The notes under the pieces: model-generated | Told to the model about the DNA's origin: nothing | The model's database searches: none | Seen by the model: the letters and a program-made list of their open reading frames with translations, nothing else | Shown: positions 49,775 to 59,588 of the stretch, piece by piece | Layout of the letters: each line of letters begins with the position of its first letter | How positions within the stretch are numbered: position 1 is the first letter of the stretch | IMG/VR virus record: IMGVR_UViG_3300022689_000130 | Coordinates: 62,001 to 126,000 of that record | Reading direction: 5' to 3' (one strand) | Source of the DNA: a virus | DNA: 64,000 nucleotides | Made by a program: the position numbers and the translations under genes

Positions 49775-50650
49775 ATGACCCGCGGTGTTGCATTCTTTGC
49801 TTACAATACAAGTCAAATAGATTACGTCAAGCTCGCCATTTTAGCGGCTAGATATTCTAAGAGACACATGCCCAGTCTTCCAACTTGCTTGATCACCGAT
49901 TCAGGATCATGGGACTGGTGTCAGCGCAGTTATAAAAAAGAAGTTGAGTTGGCATTTGATGAGATTACTCTGGCTGAGCCAGCTCAACAGAACAACAAAC
50001 GAGTGCATCATGACTCGCCCTACCATAAATTTGTTAGCGATTTCAAAAACGGAAACAAACATCGTGTATTCGAATACACCCCGTTTGATCAAACTTTATT
50101 GTTGGATATCGATTACATCATACAAAACAAGGATTTTGAATATGTGTTTGAAACCGATAATGCTGTTACATTGTTTCATAAGGCCGAATATCTTACTCGG
50201 AATTCTCCAGCACAGGCACAACGTTATTTAAACGATCAAGGTATCCCTATGCTCTGGAGCACAGTTGTCTATTTTGATCGTCGCAACCCAACAGCAAAAA
50301 TGTTTTTTGATCTCTGGGCTCACATTGGTGAAAACTACGATTTTTATAAATTTATCTACGGACTTCCTGGTAAATTATATCGCACAGATTTTTGTGTAAG
50401 TATTGCAACACACATTATGAATGGTATGGGGCCAGGAAGTGTGATTGACGAATTCCCCGGGCGCATGATTAACATGAGTCAGCATGATGATATCGTTAAA
50501 ATCAACGACGTCGACGATTGGATTTATATGGTGAACAATCGAGAAGAGCAGTGGAAAGATACACTCACCCGCATTGCGGGTGAAAACGTTCATGTCATGA
50601 ATAAGCGGTCGCTTGATCGGCATTGGGATGATTTAATGGAGAAATTATGA
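49775..50650 (+). CDS. Nucleotide-sugar transferase-like protein A (291 aa)
   Basis: GT-A-like: FFAYNTSQIDYVKLAILAAR at the start, then TPFDQTLLLDIDYIIQNK with D111-x-D113, the metal-binding DxD, and a LWSTVVYFDRRNPTAKMF strand. Fits GT8-like glycosyltransferases that move a sugar from a nucleotide donor. The start is the ATG at 49775, 2 bases after the previous stop; an upstream TTG is in frame but has no better site. Substrate and acceptor unknown. The next gene is a related but degenerate copy. Confidence 0.6.
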   Translation: MTRGVAFFAYNTSQIDYVKLAILAARYSKRHMPSLPTCLITDSGSWDWCQRSYKKEVELAFDEITLAEPAQQNNKRVHHDSPYHKFVSDFKNGNKHRVFEYTPFDQTLLLDIDYIIQNKDFEYVFETDNAVTLFHKAEYLTRNSPAQAQRYLNDQGIPMLWSTVVYFDRRNPTAKMFFDLWAHIGENYDFYKFIYGLPGKLYRTDFCVSIATHIMNGMGPGSVIDEFPGRMINMSQHDDIVKINDVDDWIYMVNNREEQWKDTLTRIAGENVHVMNKRSLDRHWDDLMEKL

Positions 50651-51507
50651 CGCAAGGGTATGTTTTTTTCGGAGTCGACGATGATGGTAGCACACAAAAT
50701 CTAGACTGTGCCCATGCGTTGAATTCTACTCTCAAGCTGGCTGATCCAGATCGAAAAACATGTGTAATCATCAATGCATTTGATCAAATGCCTGAACATA
50801 TTGAAGATGATTTTGACTATATAGCTGAGCTGCCATTTGGCCGCAATGCAAGCGATTCTACTGACCCAATGGTTGACTTTTGGCAAATGATCCATTGTAC
50901 ACCGTTCGATGAAAGTATGTTTCTTAATACTTTCAGCCTGGCTATAAACAATATGAACAGTCTATGGGAGGTAGCCAGCCAGAGAGAAATGACATTTGCG
51001 AAAGCAAGAGATTTCCGTGGAGAATGCACTATCGACGTTAGACGTATTTCATCTCTCGAGGCGGTAAATATCAAACCATTTGATACAGACTGTATCTACG
51101 TTCCCAAGACAGAACGCACATATGAATTTTTCAAGATGGCGGATCCAGTTTTGAAGGGCTGGAGAGATGTTTATCGTGAAGTGCTGACCGAAACTAGACC
51201 AGCTAACTTCGTCCACTCAGTGATGTCTAATATTACTATGCATTTACTCGGTGAGCAACCTAATCTTAGTGATACCTTTGACTATCAAGACATCAGCCTC
51301 GATTTTCTATATGATTCTGAGAATGACGAAAATCCAGACTGGCTAGACACACTTAATGTATGGCTGACAGATGACCTGCGTCTGAAAATTAATAATTACA
51401 ATCAGAATGGATTGGTTGTTTACCGAGACAGAAAATTTCTAACAGATTCAATGAAAACAAAAATTAATGAGCATTATAAAAAGAGCAAGATCAAAATCAA
51501 AGCCTAA
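50647..51507 (+). CDS. Degenerate GT-A-like protein B, paralogue of the preceding gene (286 aa)
   Basis: GYVFFGVDDDGSTQNLDCAH at the start and CTPFDESMFLNTFSLAI in the place of the neighbour's TPFDQTLLLDIDYI: same context, but the DxD is replaced by N94/F96. Overall size similar. Suggests a non-catalytic partner, perhaps an allosteric or binding subunit. It overlaps the preceding stop by 4 bases (ATGA). Weak overall similarity, so shared descent is inferred from the motif context and adjacency. Confidence 0.5.
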   Translation: MTQGYVFFGVDDDGSTQNLDCAHALNSTLKLADPDRKTCVIINAFDQMPEHIEDDFDYIAELPFGRNASDSTDPMVDFWQMIHCTPFDESMFLNTFSLAINNMNSLWEVASQREMTFAKARDFRGECTIDVRRISSLEAVNIKPFDTDCIYVPKTERTYEFFKMADPVLKGWRDVYREVLTETRPANFVHSVMSNITMHLLGEQPNLSDTFDYQDISLDFLYDSENDENPDWLDTLNVWLTDDLRLKINNYNQNGLVVYRDRKFLTDSMKTKINEHYKKSKIKIKA

Positions 51508-52429
51508 GTTCTACGTCTATTTTAACGACTGGACTGGTGAAATTATTTCTGTTGGGCGCAGCAAAAGAAACAGCCCGGCAACTTGTATTGTCACTGATGA
51601 TGCTATTGCCGAACAAATCGTCGATGGTGATGCCAACGTAAGTGACTACCTTGTGAGCTCTGATCGTAATCGTAATGAGCGCATTGTAGCTAAAAGCGAT
51701 GTGTTGCAGCTACGCAAGCAAGAAGACAGTTTGTTCTTACTTCCTGAAGGTCGTATAAAAGACTGGGAGATCCGTGCTCGGCTATTTCGCCATAATATGA
51801 TGTTTGTTGTAGAAACCAACAGGAAGATGTTGAGTAGGTTAATTGGACACAATAGGCGTCAAGAAATTCATCTAGAAAAATCAGCAACATTTGATTTCTA
51901 TATCATACGCCGAGATCATCCAGATTATTTAATCAAAACGGTGAGCATCGATGCTGAAACACTTGTTAATCAGCCACGTGTAGCTGTTGATGTGCAAGAT
52001 ATCGTTAAATATGTGACATTAGATCAAATTAGTGTTATGACACGTCGATATTTTGAAAAATACTATTTTGATTCGCTATACGATCGCTATGTTGATCCCG
52101 ACAATGTCAAACATAGTCCCCAATTTCTTAAATGGCAGTGGGCTGATCAGTGGCCAGAATATCATCTCGAAGCTGTTCAACATGGTAATTTAGTCACCTT
52201 TACCAGCGCAGTAAGTGCTGAACAGTTGACAGACATAGGGTTTACAAAACGCTACAAGTCATTTTATGTGGTCGGAGAAACACCAGACCAATTAATAGGA
52301 AAATTTATGCTAGATGTCGAACGTCTGCGAACAGGACAACCACAGAAGTTCAAAGTAGACTTCAATATAATGCATGTGAATATAATGTTTGGCGGTAGCC
52401 AAATCAAATTGAATAAGAGAGCAGTATAA
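51467..52429 (+). CDS. Unknown accessory protein (320 aa)
   Basis: Starts 41 bases inside the end of the preceding gene, so it is probably coupled; no later start is plausible before the conserved-looking KFYVYFNDWTGEIISVGRSK. Soluble, mixed alpha/beta, contains ESTD-poor but basic stretches and no Cys cluster. I do not recognise it. It lies between GT-like proteins and ends with TAATG into the next GT gene, so it is probably part of the same pathway. It could be a scaffold or a virion protein. Confidence 0.5.
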   Translation: MSIIKRARSKSKPKFYVYFNDWTGEIISVGRSKRNSPATCIVTDDAIAEQIVDGDANVSDYLVSSDRNRNERIVAKSDVLQLRKQEDSLFLLPEGRIKDWEIRARLFRHNMMFVVETNRKMLSRLIGHNRRQEIHLEKSATFDFYIIRRDHPDYLIKTVSIDAETLVNQPRVAVDVQDIVKYVTLDQISVMTRRYFEKYYFDSLYDRYVDPDNVKHSPQFLKWQWADQWPEYHLEAVQHGNLVTFTSAVSAEQLTDIGFTKRYKSFYVVGETPDQLIGKFMLDVERLRTGQPQKFKVDFNIMHVNIMFGGSQIKLNKRAV

Positions 52430-53418
52430 TGACTATCACACCAATCAATGATTTTGATATTGTTTTTATCAGTTATGATGAACCTAATGCTGACGAGCAC
52501 TGGTATGACCTACAAGAAAAATGTCCATGGGCAACGCGCAGCCATGGTGTGCATGGTAGTGACGCGGCACACAAAGCCGCCGCCAAATTATGTGAAACCG
52601 AGCGCATTATCACTGTAGATGCAGACAACATTGTCGACCCAGAATTCTTTAATTTGGAGTTAGACTTAGATAAAATCGGACGTAATGATGTTATTAGCTG
52701 GGCTGCAAAGAACGAGATCAACGGACTGGTATACGGCAACGGCGGTATCAAGTGTTGGCCAAGGCATGTGATTGAAAACATGCGCACACACGAAGCAGCG
52801 CCAGCCAACGACAAACGTGCGCAGGTTGACTTCTGTTGGAACATCAACTATGTGCAAATGAACAACGTCTATAGCCACGTCTACAACAATGGATCACCAT
52901 TACAAGCTTGGCGCGCTGGCTTCCGTGAAGGCGTTAAGATGACTCTTGAAGGCGGTGATACAGTAGAGCGCAGTCGTGTCAAGAAAGTTCACCGCAAGAA
53001 CTATCAGCGTTTGTTGGTTTGGCAAACTGTTGGTGCAGACGCAACTAACGGTTTGTGGGCTATATACGGTGCTCGCCTTGGCTGTGTGATGGCAAATTTG
53101 CGGCGCGACGAGTGGGATTGGCGCAATGTGCGTGACTTTGAATGGCTCAACGCATTTTGGCAAGATAACATTCAGCCAGAGTTTGTCACTGACTCAGGCG
53201 AACATATATGTGAACGAACAGGCTACGCTTGGAATCGAGGGCGGTTGCTCGAAGTAATCGGTAGTTTAGGTGAAGAACTTCGCAGAGAATTGGATTTAGA
53301 GATTGCAGAAATGCCAGCTCAAACGAGTCGGTTTTTTAAAGAGGTTTACGTTAACCCGGCCCGTGTCCATCCAATGGCTCGCGAAGAGATCGTGATAAAC
53401 GAAATTGAAAATGCATGA
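52429..53418 (+). CDS. Glycosyltransferase, GT-A fold (329 aa)
   Basis: FDIVFISYDEPNADEHWYDL at the N-terminus, GVHGSDAAHKAAAKLCETER, then IITVDADNIVDP with D64-A-D66, the DxD of GT-A enzymes that coordinates the nucleotide-sugar metal. The C-terminal half (FCWNINYVQMNNVYSHVYNN, RLLVWQTVGADATNG) is long and Trp-rich and may bind the acceptor. Family resembles phage and viral glycosyltransferases. The start forms TAATG with the preceding stop. Substrate cannot be assigned. Confidence 0.7.
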   Translation: MTITPINDFDIVFISYDEPNADEHWYDLQEKCPWATRSHGVHGSDAAHKAAAKLCETERIITVDADNIVDPEFFNLELDLDKIGRNDVISWAAKNEINGLVYGNGGIKCWPRHVIENMRTHEAAPANDKRAQVDFCWNINYVQMNNVYSHVYNNGSPLQAWRAGFREGVKMTLEGGDTVERSRVKKVHRKNYQRLLVWQTVGADATNGLWAIYGARLGCVMANLRRDEWDWRNVRDFEWLNAFWQDNIQPEFVTDSGEHICERTGYAWNRGRLLEVIGSLGEELRRELDLEIAEMPAQTSRFFKEVYVNPARVHPMAREEIVINEIENA

Positions 53419-53448
53419 ACGTGAAACTATTCTGAAACGAGGTATTGT

Positions 53449-55017
53449 ATGTCAGCAAAACTAGATGACAAAGATTGGCTAAAAGAGCCAAGCGGTTTTA
53501 TCGCAAACAACGAACACAATATCCAGAACATGAAAGAGCTACTAGATAAAACTGGATGTGGCATGTGTTTGGCAAAGTTTCGTCAGGTAACACTGCACCT
53601 GGGAACTGGCATGACACATAGTTGTCACCATCCAACACCACACAAGATCGATCCAAAGGAAGTGCAGAAGAATCCTAACTTGCTCTTCAACACACCTCGC
53701 CTCAAAGAGGCTCGCAGACAGATGCTCAACAACGAGCGTCCAGACGAATGCGACTATTGCTGGCGCATTGAAGACGACGGTAACACAAGCGACCGCGCCT
53801 TCAAAAGCTTGGAGCACTGGGCTCTACCAGACCACGACGAGATCACCGCGCTGGACGGCAGTGAAGACATCTTCCCCAGCTACCTTGAGGTCAGCTTTTC
53901 AAACGTATGTAACATGAAGTGTACATATTGTGGCCCAGAGTTTTCAAGCAAATGGGTAGAAGAACTCAAGCAGTATGGCCCGCTTGAGGTGATGTCTGAC
54001 ACACCACACAAGCAATGGATCCAGGGTTATCAGGACTTGGATACATTAAACTACAAGCACAGAGAGTTCAATCCCTACATTGATGCGTTCTGGAAGTGGT
54101 TCCCCCGTGCCCTGCCCCACCTCAAGCACTATCGGATTACAGGCGGTGAACCGCTCATGAGCAAGGAAACGTTCAAGAGCATGGACTGGTTGATTGAAAA
54201 TCCCAACGAAGATCTAGAGTTCAGCATCAACTCCAACTTTAGTGTGCCTGACAAGCTATGGGATCAGTTCATCGAACGCCTTGAAGTGTTACGCTTTGAC
54301 CGTGTCAAAAAAGTTACTATCTACACTAGCATTGAGGGCTGGGGCAAACGCGCGGAGTACGCCCGCACAGGACTGGATTTTGAACTGCTTCGTAAGCGTT
54401 ACGAGCAGATCCTTGCAATGGGCAATGTGCGGTGTGTAATCATGGCCGCTTACAACATCTTCTCAATCACTAGTATGAAGGATATGCTCGAATGGGTGTA
54501 TGAGATGAAGACCAAATACAATCCCAACAACTCAAGTGTTCACCTGGAAGAGAACACAGGATTTGAATTGGTGACAGGCAGCTATGGCGCCCGCCGTGAT
54601 GCTAACCCTGAGCATCACGTTACAGCAGGCATTGACATTCCTTATTTGCGTAGTCCAGAACATCTGGACGCACAGTATTGTGACGCCGACATGGTTGAGC
54701 GTTATATGATACCTACAATGGACTTTATGGCCAGCCATGCAGCCAGCAGCGTGTGGGGAGACCACCAAGGCTTTGAAAACTACGAGATTGAAAAGCTCAA
54801 GCGTATCATTGTCCACCGTATGTATTTCAATCGCAAGACACGAGACGACCAGGACAGCAGACATGATATCATGAAAAACCGTGCCAAGTTTTACGACTTT
54901 GTAAATAGCATGGATAAACGACGAGGCACAAACTTCCTTGAGACTTTCCCTGAAATGACAGACTTTTACGAGCTATGCTGTGAGAGCAAACAAGCCTTGG
55001 TCAAAATCAACAGCTAA
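53449..55017 (+). CDS. Radical SAM enzyme 1, N-terminal Cys-His cluster (522 aa)
   Basis: CxxxCxxC of the radical-SAM core at C154, C158, C161 (NVCNMKCTYCGPEFSSKW) and a GGE-type motif RITGGEPLM, with later SINSNFSVP and IYTSIEG strands. Before the core (residues about 35-115) lies a Cys-His block: GMCLAKFRQVTLHLGTG, then SCHHPTPHKIDPKEVQ and DECDYCWRIED, probably holding an auxiliary cluster. The same block recurs in the gene at 56143. GAGG precedes the ATG. Radical SAM enzymes use an Fe4S4 cluster and S-adenosylmethionine to make a 5'-deoxyadenosyl radical. Substrate unknown. Confidence 0.85.
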   Translation: MSAKLDDKDWLKEPSGFIANNEHNIQNMKELLDKTGCGMCLAKFRQVTLHLGTGMTHSCHHPTPHKIDPKEVQKNPNLLFNTPRLKEARRQMLNNERPDECDYCWRIEDDGNTSDRAFKSLEHWALPDHDEITALDGSEDIFPSYLEVSFSNVCNMKCTYCGPEFSSKWVEELKQYGPLEVMSDTPHKQWIQGYQDLDTLNYKHREFNPYIDAFWKWFPRALPHLKHYRITGGEPLMSKETFKSMDWLIENPNEDLEFSINSNFSVPDKLWDQFIERLEVLRFDRVKKVTIYTSIEGWGKRAEYARTGLDFELLRKRYEQILAMGNVRCVIMAAYNIFSITSMKDMLEWVYEMKTKYNPNNSSVHLEENTGFELVTGSYGARRDANPEHHVTAGIDIPYLRSPEHLDAQYCDADMVERYMIPTMDFMASHAASSVWGDHQGFENYEIEKLKRIIVHRMYFNRKTRDDQDSRHDIMKNRAKFYDFVNSMDKRRGTNFLETFPEMTDFYELCCESKQALVKINS

Positions 55018-56150
55018 TGCTACCATATGAACACATAAGACGCTTACACATTGAGGTAAGCAGCATTTGCAATGCCGCTTGCCCTAACTGTCCACGAAAT
55101 GTCCATGGCGGATATGTCCTGCCTGATCTCATAGAGCGGTCAGTGACGTTTGATGAGTTTAAACAGATGTTTGCTGTTGATACAATTGTTCAACTTGAGC
55201 AGATTCGTTTTTGTGGCAACTATGGTGATCCGGTAAGTGCAAGAGACCTTCCACAAATTATAGAGTGGATTTACAGCTATAATCCAGACATACATATTGA
55301 GATTAACACAAATGGCGGTGCCCGTAGCACTTCATGGTGGGAAAGATTAGGTCGCCTCATGAAGGGTCACACTGGATTTGTTGTGTTCAGTGTTGACGGT
55401 TTAGAAGATACCAATCACATCTATCGTCGTGGTGTTGTGTGGAAGAAGCTCTATGCGAACATGGAAGCTTATGTGAAGGGTGGCGGTCGAGCAGTGTGGG
55501 AGTTTTTGGTGTTCCAGCACAATGAGCACCAAATTAATGAGGCACGAGAACTGAGTCGCCAGTTAGACTTTGACAAATTTCGCGTCAAGAAGCCTTTTGG
55601 TTTTAACGATAGCTATAAGAGCACACCATACATGCTGGTTTTGGATCGTGAAGGCAATTTTGAGAGAACATTGTGGCCGCGTGGTGTTGAGCCTGTTGAA
55701 TTAGAATCACGTGACATGGACTTAGAGGCGTATCTCCGCGATCTCGCACTCGCACACAAGGCAGCATTTGAAGACCCTGAAGAACGTGAGATGTATTTTG
55801 AATACATGGACACTGCCCGCCCAACTGGAATTGACTGCATGAGTATCAGGGACAAAGAGATTTATGTAGACAGTCAGGGTTACATGTATCCGTGTTGTTT
55901 CTTAGGTCACGGCGGTCAAATGCAGCGCGGCCGGGAAACATTATTTTTCCGCCGCTGGGTAACAAAGAATGTGGGATGGGATAACATCAGCCTGTTCAAA
56001 CGCAGCGTGAAAGAAATTGCTGAAAGCGAATACTTTAGCTTGATTGAGCAAACGTGGGACAAGACCCATCGCGAAGGCAAGATGGCAATGTGTTCGCTCA
56101 TGTGCTCAAGCGACTGCGCCCGTAACACCATGAGGAATCTATATGACTAA
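55017..56150 (+). CDS. Radical SAM enzyme 2, conventional SPASM order (377 aa)
   Basis: Core cysteines C18, C22, C25 (SICNAACPNCPRNVHGG) at the N-terminus; the GGE position reads RFCGNYGDPVSA. The C-terminus has IYVDSQGYMYPCCFLGHGG and a last Cys pair in MAMCSLMCSSDC, i.e. a SPASM-type auxiliary-cluster domain placed after the core, as in peptide- and sugar-modifying enzymes. ATG overlaps the previous stop (TAATG). Only one of the six with this order. Could act on a peptide, a sugar or a nucleotide sugar. Confidence 0.8.
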   Translation: MLPYEHIRRLHIEVSSICNAACPNCPRNVHGGYVLPDLIERSVTFDEFKQMFAVDTIVQLEQIRFCGNYGDPVSARDLPQIIEWIYSYNPDIHIEINTNGGARSTSWWERLGRLMKGHTGFVVFSVDGLEDTNHIYRRGVVWKKLYANMEAYVKGGGRAVWEFLVFQHNEHQINEARELSRQLDFDKFRVKKPFGFNDSYKSTPYMLVLDREGNFERTLWPRGVEPVELESRDMDLEAYLRDLALAHKAAFEDPEEREMYFEYMDTARPTGIDCMSIRDKEIYVDSQGYMYPCCFLGHGGQMQRGRETLFFRRWVTKNVGWDNISLFKRSVKEIAESEYFSLIEQTWDKTHREGKMAMCSLMCSSDCARNTMRNLYD

Positions 56151-57624
56151 ACGTAGTGCAACTATAAATTGGATGGATACAGTTGTTAACAGTAAAAGTC
56201 GCACTTTCTGCGGCGCCAAGTGGTATAATGCAACTATCTGGCTAGGGAATGGTGCAACTGCTAGCTGTCACCATCCTCCACCTCACCAAATTGACGCAGA
56301 AGAAGTTCAGCGTAACCCTCGTGCACTGCACAACACTGAATACAAGAAGCTAGTGCGCAAACACATGCAAGAAGGGGTGCAAACTAAAGAATGTGACTAT
56401 TGCTGGCGCATCGAGAACATGGACAGCAATGTGGTAAGTGATCGTTATTACAAGAGCAGCATCTATTCTGAGGAAGAGCTGCAAGAGGCGTTTGACACGC
56501 CTTGGGATGCAGATATCAGCCTCAAACAGCTAGAAATTGCATTTGATAACAATTGTAACTTCGCTTGTTCTTATTGCAACGCAGGGTTCAGCACAACCTG
56601 GGCACATGATATCAACAAGAATGGTGCGTATCAGGACCTCACCAGCGATGGATGGGGTGCCTATGCACACAATGGCAATTGGGCCCATCCATATGGAGTG
56701 ACCAACAAGGACAACCCATATGTAGAGGCGTTTTGGAAGTGGTGGGAAAGCGAACTACAGCACACATTGCGTGAGTTGCGTGTTACAGGTGGCGAAGCAA
56801 CTGTAAGTCCGGACTTCTGGAAACTAGTTGCATGGTATGAGGCCAATCCTCAATGCCAGGTTGAGCTCAGTGTTAACACCAACCTGGGTATCAAGAAGAG
56901 ACCTCTTGACAGGCTATGCAGACTTAGCCAAGAGATACCTACGTTTAACTTGTTTACAAGCAACGAGAGCATGGGCAGCAATGCTGAATACATTCGTGAC
57001 GGACTTGAGTGGGTAGCATGGCAAGAAAACCTGCGCTATGCAATGACACATGGACGCTTCCGCTACATTCATGTCATGATGACAATCAACGCACTCTGCT
57101 TGGCTAGCTTTACTGACTTTCATGACTTCTTGCTAGACTTGCGTGAAGGTTCAGATACACGAATTGAGTTCAGTCACAATATTCTTCGCTTTCCTAGCTT
57201 CCAAAGCATTACAACACTGCCCAGGCATCTAAGAGAGCAGCAGACAGAGGCGATCACAGCTTGGCTAGCGGATAACGAGCATCGTATGCAGCCACATGAG
57301 ATCGATAGCTTCCACCGCACCATACGCTATGTGCAGGAGATTGATGAAGGACACAACATTGGCAACTTGCACAGCAATTTAGAGAAGCGTCAACGAGACT
57401 TCCGTAACTTTTACGCACAGTATGACCGCCGTCGTGAAAAGAGCTTTGCACAAAGCTTTGCTAACTGGCCCGAATTGGTTGAATGGTATGAAGGTGTAGA
57501 CGGCCGCGCCAACGTAAATAAGATTGACGAACTGATTGTGGGTGATGCAACTGAATGGGGCCGCCCAATATTCGACGAAGTGCTCGCTGAAGCCCGAGAC
57601 AAGAAAATAATTGATGATGAGTAA
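56143..57624 (+). CDS. Radical SAM enzyme 3, paralogue of enzyme 1 (493 aa)
   Basis: Core C138, C142, C145 (DNNCNFACSYCNAGFSTTW), GGE motif RVTGGEATVS, and the N-terminal block with TFCGAKWYNATIWLGNG, SCHHPPPHQIDAEEVQ and ECDYCWRIENM, so similar to the 53449 gene that both clearly descend from one ancestor. The C-terminal 150 residues differ. It starts 8 bases inside the previous gene. Two divergent copies in one operon suggest two related substrates or successive steps. Confidence 0.85.
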   Translation: MTKRSATINWMDTVVNSKSRTFCGAKWYNATIWLGNGATASCHHPPPHQIDAEEVQRNPRALHNTEYKKLVRKHMQEGVQTKECDYCWRIENMDSNVVSDRYYKSSIYSEEELQEAFDTPWDADISLKQLEIAFDNNCNFACSYCNAGFSTTWAHDINKNGAYQDLTSDGWGAYAHNGNWAHPYGVTNKDNPYVEAFWKWWESELQHTLRELRVTGGEATVSPDFWKLVAWYEANPQCQVELSVNTNLGIKKRPLDRLCRLSQEIPTFNLFTSNESMGSNAEYIRDGLEWVAWQENLRYAMTHGRFRYIHVMMTINALCLASFTDFHDFLLDLREGSDTRIEFSHNILRFPSFQSITTLPRHLREQQTEAITAWLADNEHRMQPHEIDSFHRTIRYVQEIDEGHNIGNLHSNLEKRQRDFRNFYAQYDRRREKSFAQSFANWPELVEWYEGVDGRANVNKIDELIVGDATEWGRPIFDEVLAEARDKKIIDDE

Positions 57625-58768
57625 GACTAGATGCCCAATGCCGTTTGCAGGTTTTGATATTGAAACAAACGGCACAGTGAAGCCGTGCTGCATTTATGAA
57701 GGCAGTATTGGCAACGTCAATGACGAGAACATTGACGATATTTGGCATGGCGATAGGCTCAAAAAGATACGCGAGGATTTAGAAGCAGGACATCGCATCC
57801 CTGGATGCCGTCAGTGCTGGGTAGAAGAAGAAAGCACCGGGTATAGCAAACGCATACGCGAGCAAGACTGGTTCCCTGACACAGTATACGATAACCCGCA
57901 AGTCAAACGATTGGATATTAAACTGGGCAATACCTGCAACCTCAAATGTCGCATATGCAACTATGAGAGTAGCAGCATCTTCAACAGTGAGAACAGACAG
58001 ATTGCCAGCCGCTTTCCAGATGCAAAAATCAACTTCATTGCAAATGACCGTGTGGACCGTTACAAGTGGTATCGTGATGAAGATTTTTGGCACGTTATTC
58101 TCAAGTATGGTCCTGAGATCGAACAGATTGATTTCATGGGTGGCGAGCCATTGTTGGATCGCACACACAAGCGCATCTTAGAGAAACTTGTTGAACAAGG
58201 ACTGGCGCCAAACATCATCATCAACTATACCACAAACGGAACCATTGTTCCTGACTTTGAACTGCTACGCAACTTCAACAAGGTGCTGTTTACTGTGAGT
58301 GGCGACGCGATCGAGCGCCGCTTTGAATATAATCGCTATCCAGTGCGTTGGGCAGACTTCAAGAACAACATATTTGACATACGTGCAAGTGCAGACAGCT
58401 TTCTTATCAGCTACAGCGTCAGCAGCTATAGTCTATTTGGAATTCCTGATGCACTTGACTATTACATGGAGAACGGATATATAGTATGGTTCAACTATGT
58501 GCATTTGACTGAAGCCAGCAATGCACGTAACTTGCCGCCCGAGCTTAAGCAACAGTTTAGAGAATTGGTCGCTGATCGCCACCGCGATGAGTGGCTATGG
58601 ACACGAGCAAACATACAAGAGGTCTTGGACTTTATCGACGTTGATGACAACCCCAAACACTTCCAAGACTTTATTTACGATTGCAAATTGAGGGATCAAT
58701 TCCGCTATCAAGATTTTAGAGATTACCTGCCAGAATATGCCCCCTACGCCGATCTTGCACAAGTGTAA
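57614..58768 (+). CDS. Radical SAM enzyme 4, permuted SPASM-like N-terminus (384 aa)
   Basis: Before the core lies a SPASM-like region (residues about 6-75): CPMPFAGFDIETNGTVKPCC, then GCRQCWVEEE. The core C108, C112, C115 (NTCNLKCRICNYESSSIF) follows, with FMGGEPLLDR. This N-terminal auxiliary-cluster placement defines a group of phage and bacterial enzymes called twitch-domain radical SAM proteins. The TTG at 57611 and ATGs at 57614 and 57617 are all possible starts. It overlaps the previous gene by 11 bases. Substrate unknown. Confidence 0.85.
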   Translation: MMSKTRCPMPFAGFDIETNGTVKPCCIYEGSIGNVNDENIDDIWHGDRLKKIREDLEAGHRIPGCRQCWVEEESTGYSKRIREQDWFPDTVYDNPQVKRLDIKLGNTCNLKCRICNYESSSIFNSENRQIASRFPDAKINFIANDRVDRYKWYRDEDFWHVILKYGPEIEQIDFMGGEPLLDRTHKRILEKLVEQGLAPNIIINYTTNGTIVPDFELLRNFNKVLFTVSGDAIERRFEYNRYPVRWADFKNNIFDIRASADSFLISYSVSSYSLFGIPDALDYYMENGYIVWFNYVHLTEASNARNLPPELKQQFRELVADRHRDEWLWTRANIQEVLDFIDVDDNPKHFQDFIYDCKLRDQFRYQDFRDYLPEYAPYADLAQV

Positions 58769-58787
58769 CAACCAGAGCCGCACATTG

Positions 58788-59588
58788 ATGATGACGTGTC
58801 TTTACAAAGGACACCTCTATGATCTCTATCGCGAATACAGTGCTGACATTGTGCGTAGCCATGAGGAATTTGCACAATTCAACAACTGGGACTATTTTGT
58901 TATGGGCGACGAGATCAACAACATTTACAGGCTTGAGTCCTGGCGTGATACAAACATTGATGCACGTTGTGATTGCTTGGGAATGAACAAGTGGTATGCG
59001 ATGAACTGGGTATTTGAGAATACTGACTATGATGAAATTCTGCTTATAGACTTTGACAGCAAGTTTATTTACAACACTGCATTAGACTTGGGAGACTGCG
59101 ACATAAAAGCCACATATCTTACACTCAGCCCATACTATGATACTGTATGGTTCCTCTACTATTGCATGTATCGTGGTGTTACATTTGAGCAACTTAATCA
59201 GGCAGTGCCAAACAAGTTCAATACAGGGTTTATCAAGGTTCGTCGTGGATTTTTCACACAAGAAGACTTGGATAACTTTGTGGACTTTGCCTGCCAGACA
59301 TTGAGTGATGTTAAATATAGCGAACGCAAAAGCTGGATACACATGAGCAACGCTGACATGGGACGTATCCACGAAATACACAACACAACACTCACGCCAT
59401 TTGATGAAGTGTTTCTAGTTTACCAGATTATGAAGCAACATCCTGTAATAGAACCATTTGACAAGAGATTTAATGTCAACAGAACTGAGCTTGTGGAGAG
59501 CAATACAGCGCATGTGCACTTCTGCGTGAACAAAGAGCGTGACATTCAAACCCTATGCGAGCCTGGCGTTGCGAAGTTTCTAAAATGA
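58788..59588 (+). CDS. Glycosyltransferase-like protein with DxD (266 aa)
   Basis: CLYKGHLYDLYREYSADIVR then a GT-A-like YDEILLIDFDSKFIYN with D88 and D90 as the metal-binding pair, and FNTGFIKVRRGFFTQEDLDN, a typical acceptor-side strand. Start is the ATG at 58788; a longer frame upstream overlaps the intergenic stretch. It lies between two radical-SAM genes and overlaps the next by 4 bases. Donor and acceptor unknown; a nucleotide-sugar-binding role without transfer is possible. Confidence 0.6.
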   Translation: MMTCLYKGHLYDLYREYSADIVRSHEEFAQFNNWDYFVMGDEINNIYRLESWRDTNIDARCDCLGMNKWYAMNWVFENTDYDEILLIDFDSKFIYNTALDLGDCDIKATYLTLSPYYDTVWFLYYCMYRGVTFEQLNQAVPNKFNTGFIKVRRGFFTQEDLDNFVDFACQTLSDVKYSERKSWIHMSNADMGRIHEIHNTTLTPFDEVFLVYQIMKQHPVIEPFDKRFNVNRTELVESNTAHVHFCVNKERDIQTLCEPGVAKFLK

